A DNA stretch of 17,623 nt from Streptosporangiaceae bacterium (GTDB lineage: Bacteria; Actinomycetota; Actinomycetes; Streptosporangiales; Streptosporangiaceae), in NCBI GenBank assembly GCA_030041195.1, contig JASHOI010000668.1:1-17623 (forward strand), given 5' to 3'. Below the pieces are notes generated by a model, which was not told where the DNA came from, ran no database searches, and was given only the letters and a program-made list of their open reading frames with translations. Shown in pieces: positions 1 through 6,851 of this stretch. Each line of letters starts with the position of its first letter. The first letter of the stretch is position 1. Made by a program: the position numbers and the translations under genes.

Positions 1-255
1 GGTGCGGCGCAGCCGCGGCGAGGCCTCGGCGCGCGCGGCGACGACCGCGAGCGGCACCAGCCGCTGCGGCCCGTGCGGCCCGTCGACCAGCCGGGACGGG
101 ATCTGCCCGGTCCGGTACCAGTTACGCAGGGCGGCGCGGGACGCGCCGGTTTCGGCCGCGGCCCGCTCGAGCGGCACCCAGTCCGAGCCCTCGAGCTGGG
201 CGGCCAGCTCCAGCTCGAGCTCCCACTCGTCGAGCCGGTCTTCCCAGTCCGTAAT
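1..255 (-). CDS. MerR/excisionase-like DNA-binding protein, N-terminal part, ATT start (runs off window)
   Basis: An uninterrupted frame of 85 codons reads from 255 down to the window edge. The N-terminus is acidic and Trp/Leu-rich (TDWEDRLDEWELELELAAQL). A helix-turn-helix-like segment follows at about residues 25-75 (SDWVPLERAAAETGASRAAL, then RNWYRTGQIPSRL), with a wing-like GPQRLVPL. This resembles the MerR/HTH_17 DNA-binding fold; the effector or coiled-coil part would lie outside the window. An in-frame TAG at 267-265 means translation must start between 264 and the HTH. No ATG, GTG or TTG occurs before a GTG about 26 codons in, just before the HTH. AGGAGGG at 266-260 lies 4-5 nt before ATT (255-253), so ATT is the best start, with ACG (252-250) second. 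A sequencing error (ATG read as ATT) is possible. It is divergent from the Clp_N gene and may bind the inverted repeat at 285-330. The DNA-binding role is inferred from the fold; targets are unknown. Confidence 0.6.
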   Translation of the reverse strand, partial: MTDWEDRLDEWELELELAAQLEGSDWVPLERAAAETGASRAALRNWYRTGQIPSRLVDGPHGPQRLVPLAVVAARAEASPRLRRT

Positions 256-259
256 AGCG

Positions 260-266
260 CCCTCCT
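260..266 (-). promoter_or_regulatory. Strong Shine-Dalgarno preceding a non-canonical ATT start
   Basis: The minus strand reads AGGAGGG here, ending 4 nt before ATT at 255-253. The six-base AGGAGG core is 5 nt from the start. This is a near-perfect anti-16S complement. It decides the start of the partial HTH gene, because no canonical start codon lies downstream at a sensible distance and a stop codon lies just upstream in frame. Confidence 0.6.
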
Positions 267-284
267 AAGGGAGCCCCAGGTTAA

Positions 285-330
285 TCGATGTACCGATGGG
301 CCTGTTCTATGCGGCCTATCGGTACATCGA
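285..330. repeat. 18-bp-arm inverted repeat in a divergent promoter region
   Basis: The left arm TCGATGTACCGATGGGCC (285-302) pairs with GGCCTATCGGTACATCGA (313-330). The outer 13 bp are perfect and the single mismatch would be a G-U wobble in RNA. The spacer 303-312 is TGTTCTATGC. It lies between the HTH gene (start 255) and the Clp_N gene (start 438), so an operator shared by both is the natural reading. The minus-strand loop reads GCATAGAACA, which contains a TAGAAC resembling a streptomycete -10 for the HTH gene; that would fit autoregulation. A cruciform or RNA hairpin in a 5' leader is the alternative. No poly-T tract follows on either side, so a terminator is less likely. Confidence 0.8.
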
Positions 331-391
331 CGCGTGCACTTGGGGCGGCTCACTGAGTCGCGAGCTCCTCCGCGGCTGTCACCCTTACTAA

Positions 392-397
392 TAGCAT
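392..397 (+). promoter_or_regulatory. Possible -10 box for the Clp_N gene
   Basis: TAGCAT fits the actinobacterial TAnnnT -10 pattern and lies in the most AT-rich stretch upstream of the gene (385-397). A start point near 404 would leave a leader of about 34 nt to the ATG at 438. I see no convincing -35 hexamer, so this is tentative. Confidence 0.25.
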
Positions 398-437
398 GGT
401 ATTGACAGGGTTTGAAGAGCGCTGCACCCTGGATCTC

Positions 438-1466
438 ATGTTTGAGAGATTCACGAACCGAGCCCGGCACACCGTTGTGCTTGCCCAAGAGGAAGCACGG
501 GAGCTCAACCACAACTACATCGGCACCGAGCACGTCCTGCTCGGCCTGCTCGGCGAGCCCGAGGGGTACGCCGGCCGCGTCCTGGCCGGCTTCGGGATAA
601 CGCGCGAGGGCACGCGCCAAGAGGTCAGGGCCATGGTCGGTCCCGGGGCTGCGAAGCCGAGCGGGCACATCCCGTTCACGCCGCGGGCAAAGAAGACCCT
701 TGAGCTCGCGCTGCGCGAGGCGCTGCAACTGCACCACAACTACATCGGCACCGAGCACATCCTGCTCGGCCTGATCAGGGAGGGCGACGGCGTCGCCGCC
801 CAGATCATGAAGCAGCACGCCGACCTCCTGGCGATCCGGATGGCCGTGATCGACGCCGTGCCAGCGGGGAAGTCCGAGGCCGCGAGGGGCCGCCGGTGGC
901 TGCTGCGGCGCCGCGGCGTGGACGACCCGCTCCAGCCCGAGCCCCTGGCGGTCGAGCACACCGAGCTGCGCACCACGCCTGCCGCTGACACCAGCCTCAC
1001 CGAGGCCGCCCGGCTGGCCGGGGCGCAGCCGGTCGGCTCGCATCACCTGCTGCTGGCCGCCCTGGCCGACGCCAACACCGCGGCGGCCAGGGCGCTCGCG
1101 GCCCTCGGCGTGAACCTGGACCAGGCCAAGGAGGCGCTGCGCAGCGCGGATGTCACCGGCACCAGCGACGAACAGCCCGAGGAGGCTGGCCGCCGCCAGA
1201 TGGTGATCCACGTGACCGACGACAAGATCACGGTCGAGGCCAGTGACCCGGTGATCATCGAGGCGGGCCGCGCCGCGCTCCGGGCGATCGGCGACGCGGC
1301 GGACCCGCCAGGAACGATCCGAGGCGACCTGCCGGACGCCGCCAGCCTCAGCACCGTCTGGCAGGCGCTCGAAGACAGTCTCGGGGTGATCCAGCGGCGG
1401 GCGGCACTGCCGCCAGCGAAGTCTGCCCAGACGGGGCCCGGCAAGCCGGACGCCGAGGTCGCCTGA
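438..1466 (+). CDS. Stand-alone Clp N-domain protein (no AAA+ module)
   Basis: 342 residues. The start MFERFTNRARHTVVLAQEEA matches the canonical ClpC N-terminus, so ATG 438 is preferred over ATG 396. Two Clp_N repeats follow: residues 1-70 (NHNYIGTEHVLLGLL) and 76-140 (SGHIPFTPRAKKTLELALRE, then HHNYIGTEHILLGLI). A degenerate third copy sits near 186-238 (VGSHHLLLAALAD, then AARALAALGVNLDQA). The tail (250-342) is unassigned. In ClpC/ClpA the N-domain docks substrates and adaptors (for example McsB, MecA or ClpS). Here no Walker A or B motif exists and the gene ends without a downstream ATPase, so it cannot unfold proteins itself. A substrate-binding, adaptor or phospho-arginine-sensing role is inference. 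It faces the FAD oxidoreductase convergently and shares its terminator hairpin. Domain assignment is sure; function is not. Confidence 0.9.
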   Translation: MFERFTNRARHTVVLAQEEARELNHNYIGTEHVLLGLLGEPEGYAGRVLAGFGITREGTRQEVRAMVGPGAAKPSGHIPFTPRAKKTLELALREALQLHHNYIGTEHILLGLIREGDGVAAQIMKQHADLLAIRMAVIDAVPAGKSEAARGRRWLLRRRGVDDPLQPEPLAVEHTELRTTPAADTSLTEAARLAGAQPVGSHHLLLAALADANTAAARALAALGVNLDQAKEALRSADVTGTSDEQPEEAGRRQMVIHVTDDKITVEASDPVIIEAGRAALRAIGDAADPPGTIRGDLPDAASLSTVWQALEDSLGVIQRRAALPPAKSAQTGPGKPDAEVA

Positions 1467-1478
1467 GAGCCGTTACGC

Positions 1479-1520
1479 CACGCCAGCCGGCCGGTCGCCC
1501 GCGATCAGCCGGCTGGCGTG
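1479..1520. terminator. Bidirectional hairpin between convergent genes
   Basis: CACGCCAGCCGGC (1479-1491) and GCCGGCTGGCGTG (1508-1520) form a perfect 13-bp stem with a 16-nt loop. It lies 12 nt after the Clp_N stop. Its right arm is also the last codons (ITPAG) of the minus-strand FAD oxidoreductase, whose stop lies in the loop. There is no T-tract on either strand, which is common for actinobacterial terminators. It could serve both genes. Confidence 0.75.
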
Positions 1521-2893
1521 ATGTTCTGATTGACCCGGAAGAAGTTCCCCGGGTCGTAGACGGCCTTGACCCTGGCCAGCCGGTCGTAGTTGCGGCCGTA
1601 CGACGCGCGCACCCGGTCGGACCCCTCGTCCATCATGAAGTTCACGTACGCGCCGCCGGCCGAGGTCGGGTGCAGCGCATCCCAGTAGCGCACCGCCCAG
1701 TCCTTGATCTTGCCCGCGTTGGCCGGGTCCGGGTCGACCCCGACGATCACGCCGTTCCAGCCGGCGTCACGGTAGGCGAACGCGGTCGCCTCGGCGCCGA
1801 CGCGGTGCACCGCACCGTCGATCGGGTACAGGTGCATGGTCGAGAACGGGGTGGGCAGCTCCTCACCGAACCTCTGGTGCACCGCGATGGCCTGATCGGA
1901 GATCTCGTTGAAGAAGTCGGCCCGCCAGTACCACTGCAGCCCGGGTGGGTACAGCGCGTCGAAGACGCTCTGCAGTACCGGGTAGGGCATCGAGTGGATG
2001 CCGTCGAGCAGCGGCGAGCCGAACGCGCGGACCGGCGCGAGCACCTCGTCGGCGCGCTCTGCCGGGCCGGTATAGCACCACAGAACCCCGCAAACCTTGC
2101 GCAGCCAGAGCGGTTCCGGGAACGGCGCGGCGGGCGGCACCGTGAGCACGGCGCACCAGCCGTTGAGCTCCTCGGGCAGGCTGGGCAGTGCCTCGCGGTA
2201 CCAGCGCATGAGGTCGGTGGTGTCGGCGATGTCGTAGAGCACCGGCCCGGCCACCACCGTGCCGACGTCGTGGCCGCGGAACTCGAACGAGGTCACCACG
2301 CCGAAGTTGCCGCCGCCGCCGCGCAGCGCCCAGAACAGGTCCGGGTGCTCGTCGGCGCTGGCTGTGACGAACGAGCCGTCGGCGAGCACGACGTCCGCGG
2401 ACAGCAGGCTGTCGATCGTCAGCCCGAACCGCCGGGTCAGGTAGCCGGTCCCGCCGCCGAGCGTGAGGCCGGCCACCCCGGTGGTGCCGAGGATGCCGGA
2501 CGGGACGGCCAGGCCGAAGGCGCCCGTGGCGTGGTCGACGTCGCCCCAGACGCAGCCGCCCTGCGCGGTCACGGTCTTGGACCCTGGGTCGACACGAGTC
2601 CCGCGCATCGCCGACAGGTCGATGACCAGGGCGTCATCCCATACGCCCAGCCCGCCGGCGTTGTGCCCGCCGCCGCGCACCGCGACGGTCAGGCCATGGT
2701 CGCCCGCGAACCGGACCGCCGTGATCACGTCGGCTACGTCGGCGCAGCGGGCTATCGCGGCCGGCCGGCGGTCGATCATGGCGTTGTAGACCGCCCGGGC
2801 CGCGTCGTAACCGTCGTCGCCGGGCTGGATCACCGGCCCGCGCATCGCCGTGGTGAGCGGCTCGAACGTGGCCGTCTGTGCCGTGGTGGTCAT
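1505..2893 (-). CDS. FAD-linked oxidoreductase, PCMH/BBE family
   Basis: 462 residues, about the usual length for berberine-bridge-enzyme-like oxidases. The N-terminal PCMH-type FAD domain carries VAVRGGGHNAGG, with His77 at the position of the 8-alpha-histidyl flavin link, followed by VPSGILGTTGVAGLTLGGG and ALRGGGGNFGVVTSFEF. The C-terminal BBE segment is YVNF, then NYDRLARVKAVYDPGNFFRV. In bicovalent relatives such as glucooligosaccharide oxidase, the Cys attached to flavin lies 60 residues after the His. Here that position is Thr137, so a single covalent link is expected. Such enzymes oxidise alcohols, sugars or secondary-metabolite scaffolds with O2; the substrate cannot be read from sequence. 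The RBS AGGGAG lies 5-6 nt before ATG 2893. It is 60 bp downstream of the SARP-type regulator on the same strand, suggesting co-transcription or control by it. I see no Sec or Tat signal. Confidence 0.9.
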   Translation of the reverse strand: MTTTAQTATFEPLTTAMRGPVIQPGDDGYDAARAVYNAMIDRRPAAIARCADVADVITAVRFAGDHGLTVAVRGGGHNAGGLGVWDDALVIDLSAMRGTRVDPGSKTVTAQGGCVWGDVDHATGAFGLAVPSGILGTTGVAGLTLGGGTGYLTRRFGLTIDSLLSADVVLADGSFVTASADEHPDLFWALRGGGGNFGVVTSFEFRGHDVGTVVAGPVLYDIADTTDLMRWYREALPSLPEELNGWCAVLTVPPAAPFPEPLWLRKVCGVLWCYTGPAERADEVLAPVRAFGSPLLDGIHSMPYPVLQSVFDALYPPGLQWYWRADFFNEISDQAIAVHQRFGEELPTPFSTMHLYPIDGAVHRVGAEATAFAYRDAGWNGVIVGVDPDPANAGKIKDWAVRYWDALHPTSAGGAYVNFMMDEGSDRVRASYGRNYDRLARVKAVYDPGNFFRVNQNITPAG

Positions 2894-2911
2894 TGTTGCT
2901 CCCTGAGGTCG

Positions 2912-2932
2912 GCCGGCCCTTGATCGGCCGGC
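2912..2932 (-). other. Intercistronic hairpin between SARP regulator and FAD oxidoreductase
   Basis: GCCGGCC (2912-2918) and GGCCGGC (2926-2932) form a perfect 7-bp GC stem with a 7-nt loop in the 60-bp gap. It may attenuate read-through or stabilise the downstream message. No T-tract follows. GC-rich 7-bp stems arise often by chance in DNA like this. Confidence 0.4.
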
Positions 2933-2953
2933 GGTGTCAGCGACGCTACGCAG

Positions 2954-5900
2954 CTAGGCGTTCGCAGACCGTTCGCCGACCGTCCGCGGCAGTTCTGCCA
3001 GGTCGGCGGCTGCGCGGCGGGCGAGCGCCGCGGCGCCCTGCTGCTCGGCCAGCGCGACCGCGCGCGTCAGGGCGCCTGCCGGCTCTGCTCCGCCGCACCG
3101 GGCGGACAGCCGGTAAAGCTCCGGCAGCCACCATCGATCGTCGTGCACGGCCGCCGCGGCGCGAGCCGATTCGAGCACGGCCGCAGCGGCATCGGCCAGC
3201 CCGGCGGACAGCAACGTCTCGGCCAGCAGGGACAGATAGTAGGGGTGGCGGACCAGCGCACCCTGAGCGCGAAGGTTGCCCAGCCCCCGGCGGATCTGCG
3301 CCGCCCCCTCGGTGCCGCCCGCGCACCATCCGGCGACGATCCGTCCCCATTCGCTGTAGTACGCGATCTCGTAGCGGTCGCAGAGGTCCTGGACCCGGCC
3401 GGCCGCGTCCAGGGCCCGGTCCACGTCGCCGCGCAGCTGGTGGGTGATCGCCTCGTATGCCAGCGCGACCGCGAGGCTATAGGGATGCTCGACCTCCTCG
3501 GCCCGCGCCGTCGCCCAATCGCACCAGTGCAGCGCGTCCTCGTCGCGGCCGAGCAGCCACAGCGCGTGAGCCGACCACGCCCGCGCGTGCACCTCGACGC
3601 GGGTGCCGACCAGCGACGGGACCTCGCCGTAGCAGAGTTCGTGTGCGAGCTCGAAGTGGCGCACGGACTGCTCGTGCAGGCCGAGGCTGGTGCCCGAGCC
3701 GCCCACTGCGAAGTGGGCCTGACCGGTGACGTCGGGGTGCAGGTGGCTCAGCTCCAGGCTGCGCTGCGCGATCTCGTAGGACTCCGCCACGTGCCCTTGG
3801 ACGAAGCGCGTGCCGAACAGTCCCACCAGGCTGACCAGCTGCAGCCGGGTGTCACCCAGCCGCTCGGCGAGGTCACGGGTGCGCTCCAGGACCGCTTGGA
3901 CCTCGGTGGAGGCGTAGCCGTACTGCGCGTTGAGCGGGGCGGCCATGGCGGCCCGGACCGCCAGCTCGCGCTCGTCCCGGCCGGTGCCCGCCGGTTCCTG
4001 CCGCAGCAGGTCGGCGGCACGGCGGTAATGGCTGATCGCCTTGGAGTTGGCGAACACGGTGGTGGCGACCTCGGCCGCGAGTACGTGCTGGGGCACGGCC
4101 AGCGCCGGGCAGCCTGCCCGCTCGTAGTGGTACGCGGTGGCCGCGGCAGCAATGCCAGGGTCAGCGGCGTGGATCAGCTCGAGCGCCTCGGCCACCCGGC
4201 GGTGCAGCAGAGCGCGCCGCGGCGGGCTGATCTCGCCGTACGCGGCGGCGCGGAGCAGGTCGTGGACGAAGTCGTAGCCGGCCGGTGGCCGGGTGCGGAT
4301 GATCCGCTGCCGCCATAGCTCGTCCACCGCACCGATCAGCGCGTCGCCGTCAAGGTCGCTGGCCGCGGCGAGCAGGTCGAGGGTGAAGTCGCGCCCGACC
4401 ACGGCGGCCAGCTCGGCGAGCTGGCGCGCGGCAGGGCCGACCTGCGCGATGCGCCCAGACAGCACGGCGCGCACCTTGGGCCCCAGGTCGGGCTGGCCGG
4501 GCAGGCCGGTGTCCCCCTCCTCCGCGGCGTCCAGGGTCCCGGTGTCCAGCAGGCGCGCCCGCACCGACTCGACGACGAGCAGCGGGTAGCCGCCGGTCGC
4601 CGCGTAGATCCGTTCAGCCTCGTCAGCGCCGAGCGCGCGCCCGCGGACCGCTCCTGCCAGCTCGGCGCACTGCACGGGCTCGAGCGGTGTGACGGCGACG
4701 TCGGTGACCTGGCCGGCCGAGCGCAGCGCCCGCAGCATCTCGGCGAGCTCGGCGTTGCCGTCGACCTCCTCGGGCCTGGTCGCCGCGACAACGAGCAACG
4801 GCTGATCCCGGCCCAGGTGCAGCAGCAGCTGCAGCCAGGCGAGCGTGTGCTCGTCGCACCATTGCAGGTCGTCGATGGCCAGCAAGGCGGGCCTGCCGAG
4901 CGAAAGCACCGCCCTGGCCAGGCCCTCGAAGAACCTGTGCCGTTGCCACGCATCGGCCATCGGGCTCGGCCGGGCCGCCGGGCCCATGCCCTCCGGCGGC
5001 ACGAGCCTGTCGACTTCCCTGGCCCACACCGGATCGAGCCGGCTCGTCGCGGCGCGCAGCGCCGGGCTGCGCAGCCACTCCGACACCGGAGCCAGCGCGA
5101 GCCGCCCGCGGGCGGCGAAACAGCGCGCCCGCACGGCGTCGAACCCGCCGCGCTGGATCACCGAGCAGAATTCATCGAGCAGCCTGCTCTTGCCGACGCC
5201 GGCTTCACCGGTGATCACGGCGAAGCCGGCCAGCCCGCGCTCGGCTTCCTGCCAGCGCCGCTGCAGCAGCTTAAGCTCCCGTTCCCGGCCGACCAGCAGG
5301 ACCGGGCTGGACGCGGGAACCTTGGCCACCAGCGCCGGCGGCACGGCCGTTCTCCCGCCCGCCGGCGCCGGTGCGGCCGGGGGCACGCTGGTCAGGCGCT
5401 CATATTCAGCCGTGGTCGCGCGGTCGGGGGCGACACCGAGCTCGCGCTCAAGCACCGAGGTGCACCGGTGGTAGGTCTGCAGGGCGGCGGCCCGGTCGCC
5501 GGCCAGGGCCTGCAGGCGCAGCAGGCAGCGGTATCCGACCTCCTCCAGCGGCTCGAGGTCGATCCGCCGCCGGGCCAGTTCGATGGCGGCGCCGTAGCTG
5601 CCAGCATCGCGCTCCACACCGATCAGCTGGTCCAGCAGCGTCACGCACCTGCGGTGCAACCGGTCACGCTCAGCAAGGGCCCAGTCCTCGTACAGCGCCG
5701 GCATGAATTCCCCACGGTACGCGCGCAGCGCATCCGCCGCAGCGCGCCGGAACGCCGCCTCGTCGGCCGCCGCGAGCGCTGCCGCCGCCTCGTCGGCCGC
5801 GGTCTCGAACACCACGACGTCGGCCGAGCAGTCACGGTCGAGCCGCCACTGCAGGGTCCCGCCCGCGGCGGCAAGCCACCTGTCCACCTGCGGCAGTTCT

Positions 5901-6136
5901 GAGCGGAGCACATGCAGCTCGCGGCGCAGGTTGGTCCGAGACTGGGGTTCGGGAGAATCCGGCCAGAACTGAGCGGCGATGTATTCCCTGCGCTGCGGCG
6001 TCTCACGGTGCGTGACCAGGAAGCCGAGCAGCGCGATCACCCGCGACGACCGCAGCCCGACCTGCAAGCCGTCGACGGTGACACGCACCTCGCCAAGCAG
6101 AGAAATGCCGAGCACAGACTCGACCCCCCAGGTCAC
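2954..6136 (-). CDS. SARP/AfsR-type transcriptional regulator with ATPase and TPR-like region
   Basis: 1060 residues. Order: OmpR-type winged helix (about 11-100; ISLLGEVRVTVDGLQVGL, RTNLRRELHVLRSEL), bacterial transcriptional activation domain (about 105-250; ALYEDWALAERDRLHRRCV, ELGVAPDRATTAEYERL), a Pro/Ala linker, then a STAND/AAA-like ATPase starting at LLVGRERELKLLQRRW with Walker A GEAGVGKS (310-317) and Walker B LLAIDDLQW (418-426). The C-terminal roughly 450 residues are Ala/Leu-rich helical repeats of TPR type. Known relatives (AfsR, PimR-like large SARPs) activate antibiotic or secondary-metabolite genes by binding direct heptamer repeats. The reading frame is intact with all motifs present. 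The GTG at 6136 has no clear RBS; a GTG at 6115 is preceded by GGGGGG and would still keep the winged helix. The adjacent FAD oxidoreductase is a likely target. No polyketide or NRPS genes are seen here. Confidence 0.92.
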   Translation of the reverse strand: MTWGVESVLGISLLGEVRVTVDGLQVGLRSSRVIALLGFLVTHRETPQRREYIAAQFWPDSPEPQSRTNLRRELHVLRSELPQVDRWLAAAGGTLQWRLDRDCSADVVVFETAADEAAAALAAADEAAFRRAAADALRAYRGEFMPALYEDWALAERDRLHRRCVTLLDQLIGVERDAGSYGAAIELARRRIDLEPLEEVGYRCLLRLQALAGDRAAALQTYHRCTSVLERELGVAPDRATTAEYERLTSVPPAAPAPAGGRTAVPPALVAKVPASSPVLLVGRERELKLLQRRWQEAERGLAGFAVITGEAGVGKSRLLDEFCSVIQRGGFDAVRARCFAARGRLALAPVSEWLRSPALRAATSRLDPVWAREVDRLVPPEGMGPAARPSPMADAWQRHRFFEGLARAVLSLGRPALLAIDDLQWCDEHTLAWLQLLLHLGRDQPLLVVAATRPEEVDGNAELAEMLRALRSAGQVTDVAVTPLEPVQCAELAGAVRGRALGADEAERIYAATGGYPLLVVESVRARLLDTGTLDAAEEGDTGLPGQPDLGPKVRAVLSGRIAQVGPAARQLAELAAVVGRDFTLDLLAAASDLDGDALIGAVDELWRQRIIRTRPPAGYDFVHDLLRAAAYGEISPPRRALLHRRVAEALELIHAADPGIAAAATAYHYERAGCPALAVPQHVLAAEVATTVFANSKAISHYRRAADLLRQEPAGTGRDERELAVRAAMAAPLNAQYGYASTEVQAVLERTRDLAERLGDTRLQLVSLVGLFGTRFVQGHVAESYEIAQRSLELSHLHPDVTGQAHFAVGGSGTSLGLHEQSVRHFELAHELCYGEVPSLVGTRVEVHARAWSAHALWLLGRDEDALHWCDWATARAEEVEHPYSLAVALAYEAITHQLRGDVDRALDAAGRVQDLCDRYEIAYYSEWGRIVAGWCAGGTEGAAQIRRGLGNLRAQGALVRHPYYLSLLAETLLSAGLADAAAAVLESARAAAAVHDDRWWLPELYRLSARCGGAEPAGALTRAVALAEQQGAAALARRAAADLAELPRTVGERSANA

Positions 6137-6147
6137 CCGCCATCAGG

Positions 6148-6153
6148 ATTATG
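6148..6153 (-). promoter_or_regulatory. Possible -10 box for the SARP-type regulator
   Basis: The minus strand reads CATAAT inside the AT-richest part of the 103-bp gap upstream. A start point would fall about 5 nt before GTG 6136, or about 26 nt before GTG 6115. A TAGTAA 17 nt upstream is a poor -35. Tentative. Confidence 0.25.
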
Positions 6154-6239
6154 CACGCACCGGCGGGCTTTACTATTCTGTTACCAACGGTAGAGGGCGA
6201 AGTGCGGGCCGGTCCAGTGCCGGATCTCATCCTCTGCGA

Positions 6240-6848
6240 TCACGAGGGCGGCTGGCCGCCGATCCGGGAGTGCAGGTGCATGTCATGCCAGCCGTCGGTG
6301 TGCAGCAGTGCCTTGCGCAGCGTCCCCTCGAGGCGGAACCCGGCCTTGCCGGCGACGCGGCAGGATGCGGTATTGGTCACGGAGTGGCCCAGTTCGAGGC
6401 GGTGCAGGCCCAGCTCGTCCAGGGCCCAGCGGCTGGCCTCCCGCACCGCGCGGGCGGCGATGCCGCTTCCGCGGGCGGCCGGCAGTACCCAATAGCCGAC
6501 TTCGCCGTGGCCACGCTCCAGATCAACGTCGCGGACCGTCACCCGGCCGGCAACCTCGCTGCCCTCCCCGGCCACGACGGCCCAGCAGGCCGTGGTCTCC
6601 GCGCCCCAGCCGCGGTTCCAGCCCGCGATCAGCTCCCGCGCCTCGTCCTCGGACGCGACGCCACGCCGGTGCCATCGCCGGATCGCCGGGTCGGCGTAGG
6701 CGGCGAGCACGGTTGCGGCGTCGGACAGCAGCCACGGCCGGAGCGTGAGGCCTCCCGGCACCACGAGCACCGGCTGCTCGCCGCGGCGCATCCGGCCGGG
6801 GGACACGACAGGCGGGACGAGACGGGGCATGTCCCCATTATCCCGCAC
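6240..6848 (-). CDS. GNAT acetyltransferase, RimJ/RimL type
   Basis: Up to 202 residues. The GNAT core begins at VPGGLTLRPWLLSDAATVLAA. Next come the substrate-side strand region (CWAVVAGEGSEVAGRVTVRD), the acetyl-CoA pyrophosphate loop (AARGSGIAARAVREAS; consensus RxxGxG/A) and the typical ending LHRLELGHSVTNTASCRVA, then GFRLEGTLRKALLHTDGWHD. The family acetylates N-terminal or side-chain amines of proteins or small molecules; the acceptor is unknown. The GTG at 6848 begins 3 nt after the upstream stop and has no RBS. An in-frame ATG at 6830 is the main alternative; both leave the fold intact. It is probably translated from the same message as the Rv1733c-like gene. The family is sure and the start is not. 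Confidence 0.9.
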   Translation of the reverse strand: MRDNGDMPRLVPPVVSPGRMRRGEQPVLVVPGGLTLRPWLLSDAATVLAAYADPAIRRWHRRGVASEDEARELIAGWNRGWGAETTACWAVVAGEGSEVAGRVTVRDVDLERGHGEVGYWVLPAARGSGIAARAVREASRWALDELGLHRLELGHSVTNTASCRVAGKAGFRLEGTLRKALLHTDGWHDMHLHSRIGGQPPS

Positions 6849-6851
6849 CGG

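Noticed and set aside
2..405. Plus-strand small open frames at the left edge
   Set aside because: They are Ser/Arg/Ala-rich shadows of the minus-strand HTH gene, and one runs through the palindrome region.
402..407. TTGACA as a -35 for the Clp_N gene
   Set aside because: No TA-rich hexamer lies 16-18 nt downstream, and the transcript would begin at about the ATG; it is more likely a coincidence.
1670..2923. Plus-strand open frame of 417 codons
   Set aside because: It is antisense to the FAD oxidoreductase, which carries clear family motifs; the plus translation is low-complexity.
1505..6136. A complete secondary-metabolite gene cluster
   Set aside because: Only a regulator and one oxidoreductase are present; no polyketide synthase, NRPS, terpene or other scaffold-forming enzyme is visible in the window.
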